Source of the DNA: JAFAHS01 sp046728175
GTDB lineage: Bacteria > Desulfobacterota > Binatia > Binatales > Binataceae
DNA: 11,481 nt
Direction of reading: 5' to 3'
Assembly: GCA_046728175.1 (NCBI GenBank)
Contig: JBKPEA010000098.1
Location: 1-11,481, forward strand
The notes below the pieces were generated by a model. That model ran no database searches. It had not been told where the DNA came from and saw only the letters and a list, made by a program, of their open reading frames with translations. Shown piece after piece: positions 6,968 to 11,481 of this stretch. A program made the position numbers and the translations under genes. The first letter of the stretch is position 1; the number at the start of each line of letters is the position of its first letter.

Positions 6968-7215
6968 CCTCCTACTCATCGCTTGCGGCTTACCTGGCGC
7001 ACTGGCGTGCTCTGCAACGAGAACAGCAGAAGAATCCCGCTCCGGCCAACTCGCCCGTCTTGGCGGAGATGAATCGCGTCGTGCAGCAGGTCCTTGGCGA
7101 AGAAGCCCGCTATCTAACGGAAGAGCCGGCGGACTCCGCCGCTCGCCGCCACCGGGATCGTGCCCAAGCAAGACTGCACCGCGAGTTAATCGCGCGCGCC
7201 ACTATCTCGGAATAA
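6964..7215 (+). CDS. Hypothetical 83-aa helical protein
   Basis: I do not recognise this family. The ATG at 6964 overlaps the stop of the VIT gene as ATGA, and the stop is 3 nt before the next gene, so the frame is locked inside the operon and is very likely translated. The 83-residue product is soluble and charged, with no signal peptide or membrane segment. An N-terminal helix is predicted by eye at about 6-22 (LAAYLAHWRALQREQQ). After a proline-rich hinge (NPAPANSP), a second helix follows at about 32-52 (VLAEMNRVVQQVLGEEARYL). The Arg-rich C-terminal helix spans about 58-78 (AARRHRDRAQARLHRELIAR). There are no cysteines. It could be an accessory or regulatory partner of the VIT transporter or the ABC transporter, but nothing in the sequence decides this. 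The frame is open upstream to 6844, but that part lies within the VIT gene. Confidence 0.7.
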   Translation: MTSYSSLAAYLAHWRALQREQQKNPAPANSPVLAEMNRVVQQVLGEEARYLTEEPADSAARRHRDRAQARLHRELIARATISE

Positions 7216-7218
7216 TCA

Positions 7219-8148
7219 ATGTTCGCTTTTCTGGTACGGCGAATCGTGTTTGGCATCGCGGTGCTGATCGGAACCTCGATCATCACTTTTGCTATCGCAT
7301 TCGTGATCCCCGCCGATCCGGCGGTCACCATGGCGGGAGCGAAAGCCGACCCACAGACCCTTGCGACCATTCGCCACGAGCTCGGCCTGGACCTACCCGT
7401 TTATCTTCAGTACGCACGGTACCTCGACCGCGCTCTACACGGCGATCTTGGCCGCTCCTACGTTCGCCGTGACAGCGTCGCGCATCTGATCGCGAGCCGC
7501 TTCCCGGCGACCGCGCTGCTCGCGCTCACCGCAATGGTGGTGTCGTTGGTCCTGGGCGTGTTGCTCGGCTGTATCGCCACGGCGTATCGCGGTGAAGCGA
7601 CCGATAACGCTCTGCTGGTTTTCTCGCTGGCGCTGGTTTCGATGCCGGTTTTTTGGCTTGGAACCATGTTGCTCATCGCGGGTGGCTTGTACTTGCGTTC
7701 GTTTCCATTGGGCGGATTTTCCGGACCATCAAGCCTGGTGCTGCCCACGCTCACGCTCGCACTAGGCTCGGCCGGGTACTATTCACGCATCCTGCACACC
7801 AATCTTTCCGAGGCTATGGATCAGGAGTACGTCCGCACCGCGCGGGGCAAGGGTCTCTCCCGCGCACGGGCGATGATGCAGCATGCGATGGCTAACGCGC
7901 TGCTGCCGCTCGTCACTCTCGCCGGGCTCGATCTCGCCGGGTTGCTCTCGGGCGTGGTGCTCACGGAAACGGTCTTCAACTGGCCGGGCATCGGCAGGCT
8001 CGCCTACGAAGCGATCTTCAACCTCGATATTCCGCTGATCATGGGAACCGTGCTGTTTTCGGCTTTTCTGATTGTAGTCGCCAACCTGGGCGTGGACGTA
8101 CTCTACGCGTGGCTGGATCCACGCATCCGGCTGTCTGAGGCGGGATGA
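7219..8148 (+). CDS. ABC transporter permease, DppB/OppB type
   Basis: This 309-residue inner-membrane subunit belongs to a peptide/nickel-type importer. The N-terminal FLVRRIVFGIAVLIG helix and the following periplasmic loop, with RHELGLDLPVYLQYARYL and GDLGRSY, are typical of DppB. Further membrane helices lie at about 97-120, 131-158, 171-190, 229-248 and 273-297. The cytoplasmic coupling (EAA) loop is at about 203-222 (EYVRTARGKGLSRARAMMQH), where an ATPase would dock. ETVFNWPGIGRL near residue 250 is another family signature. The start ATG is 3 nt after the 83-aa gene, and the stop overlaps the next permease as ATGA. The substrate class (dipeptide, oligopeptide, nickel or other) cannot be read from the permease alone. 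Confidence 0.94.
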   Translation: MFAFLVRRIVFGIAVLIGTSIITFAIAFVIPADPAVTMAGAKADPQTLATIRHELGLDLPVYLQYARYLDRALHGDLGRSYVRRDSVAHLIASRFPATALLALTAMVVSLVLGVLLGCIATAYRGEATDNALLVFSLALVSMPVFWLGTMLLIAGGLYLRSFPLGGFSGPSSLVLPTLTLALGSAGYYSRILHTNLSEAMDQEYVRTARGKGLSRARAMMQHAMANALLPLVTLAGLDLAGLLSGVVLTETVFNWPGIGRLAYEAIFNLDIPLIMGTVLFSAFLIVVANLGVDVLYAWLDPRIRLSEAG

Positions 8149-8957
8149 ACGCGCGCCGGTTTGGCAAGCTCGAGATAGTCGGCGGCGCCATGGTTCTCGG
8201 CCTGGTCGTGGTCGCGATTTTTGCGCCGCTGCTGGCGCCCCACGATCCAACGCGCGCGGTAGCGGCGACCTATGGCGACCCCGGGGCACCGTCGCTCGCC
8301 TTTCCGATGGGCACCGATCAGCTCGGCCGCGACGTCCTCTCGCGAATCATCTATGGCGCACGAATTTCGCTCACGGTGGGGGTCGCGGCCATGGCAGTCA
8401 CGATTTCCATCGGTGTCCTGATCGGTCTGGTCTCGGGATTTTTCGGCGGCGCGGTCGATCTGACCCTGATGCGTTTTACCGACGTGATGCTGACCCTCCC
8501 CGCCCTGCTGCTGGCGATGGCGTTCGTGGCGGTGCTCCGCCCAAGCCTGCTCACGATCCTGCTGGTTATCGGCCTGGTATCGTGGACCCAGGTCGCGCGC
8601 GTGGTGCGGGCGGAGACGCTATCGATGTCCAAGCGCGATTTCGTGCTCGCGGCGCGGGCGCTCGGCGGGCATCCCGGGCGGCTCATCGCGCGCCACGTGC
8701 TGCCGAACGTCTTGCCGGTAGTGGTGGTCATGGCCGCACTCGGCACCTCCAATACGCTGCTGCTGGACGCGGCTCTGAGCTTCCTCGGGCTCGGCGTGCC
8801 GCCGCCGACGCCGACGTGGGGACGCATGATAGAAGAGGCCACGATTTATTTCCGCACCGCTCCGTGGCTGGCCACCTTTCCGGGTCTGGCTATTTTCTAT
8901 GCCGTGCTAGGATTCAATCTGCTCGGCTATGGGGTATTGCGGACCCGTACTCAATGA
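8145..8957 (+). CDS. ABC transporter permease, DppC/OppC type
   Basis: This 270-residue partner permease pairs with the upstream DppB-like subunit to form the membrane channel. It has the DppC hallmark FPMGTDQLGRDVLSRIIYGAR at about 53-73, after a first membrane helix at 11-30. The periplasmic segment contains APHDPT. The EAA coupling loop is at about 165-184 (DFVLAARALGGHPGRLIARH), followed by VLPNVLPVVVV. LSFLGLGVPPPTPTWGRMI is the conserved C-terminal block. The start overlaps the previous stop by 4 nt and the stop overlaps the lipoprotein gene by 4 nt, so the three transporter genes are tightly coupled. The length is a little short but normal for the family. Confidence 0.94.
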   Translation: MNARRFGKLEIVGGAMVLGLVVVAIFAPLLAPHDPTRAVAATYGDPGAPSLAFPMGTDQLGRDVLSRIIYGARISLTVGVAAMAVTISIGVLIGLVSGFFGGAVDLTLMRFTDVMLTLPALLLAMAFVAVLRPSLLTILLVIGLVSWTQVARVVRAETLSMSKRDFVLAARALGGHPGRLIARHVLPNVLPVVVVMAALGTSNTLLLDAALSFLGLGVPPPTPTWGRMIEEATIYFRTAPWLATFPGLAIFYAVLGFNLLGYGVLRTRTQ

Positions 8958-10564
8958 TCCGTACCTGGCATAGGCGGGCGCTATTCGCCCTTGCGATCGC
9001 GGCACCCGTCGCGCTCTTCCTTTTCGGATGCGGCAGGGGCGGTGGTGAAGTGAGTTTGCCGCACGGCGCTGCGGTCCTGCGTATCGCCGATGCCGACGAT
9101 GTACCCACGCTCGATCCGGCCGCCGGCTACGACACCGAGTCGTGGACCTTCGAACAGGCAATCTTCGATACCCTGGTTCGCTACGGCGATGACAACGTCG
9201 ACCTTGAGCCGGATCTCGCAACCGCCTGGGAATCGTCCCCCGACGCCACGACGTTTATCTTTCACCTGCGCCGCGACGCACGTTTTTCGAATGGCCGTGC
9301 CGTGACCAGCGACGACTTTCGTTACGGAATCGAACGCGTACTCGATCCGGCGACCAACTCGAGAGGCATGGAATACTACCGTGGCATCGTCGGGAGCGCG
9401 GATTTCGCGGGGCATCGCGCGGCACACGTGCGCGGAATCGAAACCCCGGATGCGTTTACGATCGTGTTCCATCTCGATTCGCCGGATCCAATTTTCGTTC
9501 ACAAACTGACCATGCCATTTGCGTCCGCGGTTCCGCGCGAAGTCGCACAAAAGTGGGGCGACGATTTCTCGCATCACGTGGTCGGCAGCGGTGCCTTCAT
9601 GCTCCAGCAGTGGCTGGGCGGAGAGCGGCTCGTGCTGGTGCGCAACCCTTATTGCTTCCAGAAAGGACAGCCCCGGCTCGATGCGATCGTCGATTCGCTC
9701 GGTGTCACGCCCGAGTTGCAGTGGCTGCGCTACGAAGCCGGCGACCTCGATGCGGTAACCGAGATTCCACCCGCCGAGTTTCCCTACGTCATGAAGACCC
9801 CGCGGCTGCGCGCCTTGACCCAGAAAAAAACCACCGTGACGACGCGGTATCTCGGGATGAACTGCCAAATGTGGCCGTTCACCGACGTGCGGGTGCGCCA
9901 GGCCATCGACTACGGAATCGACCGCGACAAGCTCGTGGCGCTGCTCAACGGCCGCGGCGTGGCGGCAACCGGGGTGCTGCCCCCCAACCTGCCCGGATTC
10001 GACGCGAGCCTGAAAGGCTACTCGTACGATCCGGAGCGTGCGCGGGCGCTGCTGGAAGAAGCGCACCTCGCGGCCGGCTTCACTTTCGAATTGTGGATGC
10101 GGGCGGACACGACCATGTCGATGCTGGGTCAGTCGATTCAGCAGGACCTGGCGCTGGTCGGGCTGCACGTGGAAATCAAACCGGTGGCGTGGGGGCCGTT
10201 TCTCGAAGCGATTCGCGATCCCCACACGGTGCAAGCCTTCCTGTCCGGATGGGAGGCCGATTTTCCGGACCCGCAGAATTTTCTGGGGGTCCTGCTCTCG
10301 CGCGACCAGTGGCGCGCCAACAACGACGCCTTCTACTATAACCCGCGATTCCAGGCGTTCATCGATCGTGCCGCGGACGAGACCGACTTCAAGGTTCGTT
10401 ACCAGCTCTACAATCAGGCGGAAAGAATCGTGGTCGCCGATGCGCCATGGGCATTTCTCTACTACCCGGTGGTTTATGTGATCACCCAGCCGTGGGTCCA
10501 CGACTATACGCTCAATCCCATGCGTCCGACGCGTTTCGAGCGGGTCTGGGTTTCGAAGCACTAA
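8954..10564 (+). CDS. Solute-binding lipoprotein, family 5 (DppA/OppA type)
   Basis: This 536-residue lipoprotein captures the ligand for the two permeases. A lipoprotein signal peptide is visible: positive residues (RTWHRR), a hydrophobic core and the lipobox LFGC with C26 as lipidation site, followed by a Gly-rich linker. The mature part follows family 5: LRIADADDVPTLDPA, IFDTLVRYGDDN, LEPDLATAWESSPD, TFIFHLRRDARFSNGR, VTSDDFRYGIERVLDP, GSGAFML, LVLVRNPY, LGMNC, VRQAIDYGIDRDKLV, and YSYDPERARALLEEA. SGWEADFPDPQNFLGVLL resembles peptide-binding members more than NikA. The ATG at 8954 overlaps the DppC-like stop. An upstream open stretch in the same frame lies inside that permease and is not part of the protein. 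No genes for the DppD/DppF ATPases follow. Ligand specificity is unknown. Confidence 0.93.
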   Translation: MIRTWHRRALFALAIAAPVALFLFGCGRGGGEVSLPHGAAVLRIADADDVPTLDPAAGYDTESWTFEQAIFDTLVRYGDDNVDLEPDLATAWESSPDATTFIFHLRRDARFSNGRAVTSDDFRYGIERVLDPATNSRGMEYYRGIVGSADFAGHRAAHVRGIETPDAFTIVFHLDSPDPIFVHKLTMPFASAVPREVAQKWGDDFSHHVVGSGAFMLQQWLGGERLVLVRNPYCFQKGQPRLDAIVDSLGVTPELQWLRYEAGDLDAVTEIPPAEFPYVMKTPRLRALTQKKTTVTTRYLGMNCQMWPFTDVRVRQAIDYGIDRDKLVALLNGRGVAATGVLPPNLPGFDASLKGYSYDPERARALLEEAHLAAGFTFELWMRADTTMSMLGQSIQQDLALVGLHVEIKPVAWGPFLEAIRDPHTVQAFLSGWEADFPDPQNFLGVLLSRDQWRANNDAFYYNPRFQAFIDRAADETDFKVRYQLYNQAERIVVADAPWAFLYYPVVYVITQPWVHDYTLNPMRPTRFERVWVSKH

Positions 10565-10583
10565 CGCCCGGACGCAACAAGAA

Positions 10584-10589
10584 GGGAGG
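10584..10589 (+). promoter_or_regulatory. Ribosome binding site of the dehydrogenase gene
   Basis: GGGAGG stands 10 nt before the ATG at 10600 in the 35-nt gap after the binding-protein gene. It supports that start and shows the gene has its own translation signal rather than relying on coupling. Confidence 0.7.
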
Positions 10590-10599
10590 CGCGGTTTAG

Positions 10600-11163
10600 A
10601 TGGCGGTGGTTTTGATTACGGGCTGCAGCTCGGGAATCGGAAAATACACGGCGCTGGAGATGGCCCGCCGCGGACACCGCGTCTTTGCCTCGATGCGCAA
10701 TCTCGAAAATGCTCGCTTCCTCCACGCGGATGCCGAAAAAGCCCAGCTGACCCTCCAGGTTCTCCAGCTCGATGTCACCGATCCAGCTTCCGTGACCGAT
10801 GCCGTGCAGCAAGTGCTCAAGCAGGCGGGCGCCATCGAGGTACTCGTCAACAACGCGGGAGTAGGGAGTATCGGAGCGGTGGAGGATTACACCGACGAGG
10901 AAATCCGTTACGTCTTCGAAACGAATTTCTTCGGCGCAGTGCGCACCACCCGTGCAGTGCTGCCCGCCATGCGTGCGCGACGATCAGGCACAATCATCAT
11001 GATGAGTTCTATATCTGGGCTGCGCACGTTTCCGTTCTCCTCGGTCTACTCGGCCAGCAAATTCGCCCTGGAAGCCATCAGCAACGGTCTGCGCTACGAG
11101 CTGAGGCCGTTCGGGATCCGCGTCGTGCTCATCGAGCCGGGCAACTTCCGGACCCGCGTTTAA
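10600..11163 (+). CDS. Short-chain dehydrogenase/reductase (SDR), prematurely ended
   Basis: This 187-residue frame encodes the NAD(P)-binding core of a classical SDR oxidoreductase. The cofactor motif is TGCSSGIG (7-14). LDVTDPASV (58-65) contacts the adenine ring region, and NNAG is at 84-87. The catalytic tetrad is N109, S137, Y150 and K154 (YSASK), and IEPGNF (178-183) marks the strand after the active site. Classical SDRs of this subgroup run to about 260-290 residues, so the stop at 11161 cuts off the substrate-binding C-terminal part. That missing part is readable in another frame just downstream (see the next feature). The natural gene is therefore 10600-11387 with a frameshift near 11140-11165. 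The N-terminus and ribosome binding site are intact. The gene lies 35 nt after the binding-protein gene, and its own substrate is unknown. Confidence 0.88.
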   Translation: MAVVLITGCSSGIGKYTALEMARRGHRVFASMRNLENARFLHADAEKAQLTLQVLQLDVTDPASVTDAVQQVLKQAGAIEVLVNNAGVGSIGAVEDYTDEEIRYVFETNFFGAVRTTRAVLPAMRARRSGTIIMMSSISGLRTFPFSSVYSASKFALEAISNGLRYELRPFGIRVVLIEPGNFRTRV

Positions 11164-11387
11164 ATATGCACTTTCCAAGGCGCATCATACAGGGCTCGGG
11201 GGAGGTGACCAGCGACCCGCTGTACGTAACGCTCTTGGCGCGTCGCCTGCCCTCGTTTCCGGCTTTTCCACTGGGAGACACGCACGAGATCGCCAGATTG
11301 GCGGCGGATGTTGCGGAAGCGGATGAGCCGAAAGCGCGTTACCCTATTGGCGAAGACGCTCAGCACTTTAGGCGGCTCGACAGGTAG
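11164..11387 (+). pseudogene. Frameshifted C-terminal part of the SDR
   Basis: This stretch, open up to the TAG at 11385-11387, continues the SDR in the frame reached by restoring one base near the TAA at 11161. It reads ...DPLYVTLLARRLPSF, then GDTHEIARLAADVAEADEP, then KARYPIGEDAQHF. That matches the usual SDR tail, in which a Gly/Asp-Pro-x-Glu-(V/I)-A helix is followed by (E/K)P-K-x-RY-x-(V/I)-G-x-DA. Both halves together would give about 262 residues, normal for the family. Independent translation from the ATG at 11166 is possible but would yield a meaningless fragment. The cause is either a true one-base deletion or a sequencing/assembly error. Confidence 0.72.
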
Positions 11388-11481
11388 ACCTGTGATAGAC
11401 ATGGATCGGATCTAGACCGTTCGCTGAGATACGTTTCTGAACGGTCGGATCGGCGGTCTCGGGGGAATCAGCGCGCACAAC
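11388..11481. other. Intergenic end of the window with a short inverted repeat
   Basis: No coding region is evident in these 94 nt. GACCGTTC (11415-11422) pairs with GAACGGTC (11439-11446) across a 16-nt loop, 27 nt after the SDR tail stop. It may be a weak terminator for the long plus-strand unit, or a binding site. No T-run follows. Confidence 0.4.

Noticed and set aside
8582..8953. Possible N-terminal extension of the binding protein upstream of 8954
   Set aside because: The extension lies in the DppC-like permease in another frame, and the lipoprotein signal peptide starts exactly at 8954, at an ATGA overlap.
8981..10561. Long open frame of 526 codons on the minus strand opposite the binding-protein gene
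   Set aside because: It is antisense to a clearly recognised family 5 binding protein. High-GC codon use often leaves the opposite strand open, and its translation (rich in His, Arg and Gly) resembles no family.
11158..11164. GTTTAAA as a programmed -1 frameshift site joining the two SDR halves
   Set aside because: In the actual zero frame the codons are GTT TAA, so the heptamer is not in the X XXY YYZ register needed for tandem slippage.

Overview
The window is a GC-rich (by eye roughly 60%), densely coded piece of bacterial chromosome. No rRNA, tRNA, CRISPR array, insertion sequence or phage gene was recognised. The mix of a short zinc-tailed (type 3) prolyl-tRNA synthetase, a DUF992 secreted protein, a PhyH-type dioxygenase and a VIT1/CCC1 transporter beside a peptide-type ABC transporter suggests an uncultured soil or sediment bacterium, perhaps an alphaproteobacterial or former deltaproteobacterial/Binatota-like lineage. 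That placement is inference only.

Left part (1-1618, + strand): the 3' end of an endonuclease IV (nfo) gene is followed after 14 nt by tryptophanyl-tRNA synthetase (trpS). It converges on a minus-strand block. The gap between them holds a perfect 12-bp inverted repeat that probably acts as a terminator. The minus-strand block (4877-1843) reads prolyl-tRNA synthetase (proS), then an Fe(II)/2-oxoglutarate PhyH-family dioxygenase starting 2 nt after the proS stop. After a 261-nt gap comes a secreted DUF992 protein with its own strong ribosome binding site.

Right part (4973-11387, + strand), divergent from proS: a compact run of eight genes that looks like one transcription unit. It encodes a secreted SIMPL-domain protein, a typical 2-Cys peroxiredoxin, a VIT1/CCC1 iron/manganese transporter, an unrecognised 83-aa helical protein, two Dpp/Opp-type ABC permeases and a family 5 solute-binding lipoprotein. 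A short-chain dehydrogenase/reductase follows 35 nt later, and its C-terminal part lies in another frame (an apparent one-base frameshift). Junctions are 27, 6, -4, 3, -4, -4 and 35 nt. No ABC ATPase is present, so the transporter must borrow one or find it outside the window.

The gene order invites a reading in which metal handling (VIT), peroxide detoxification (peroxiredoxin) and uptake of a peptide-like or chelate ligand are co-expressed. Co-transcription is well supported by spacing; a shared function is speculation. The least explained items are the 83-aa protein, the peroxiredoxin/VIT junction and the broken dehydrogenase.
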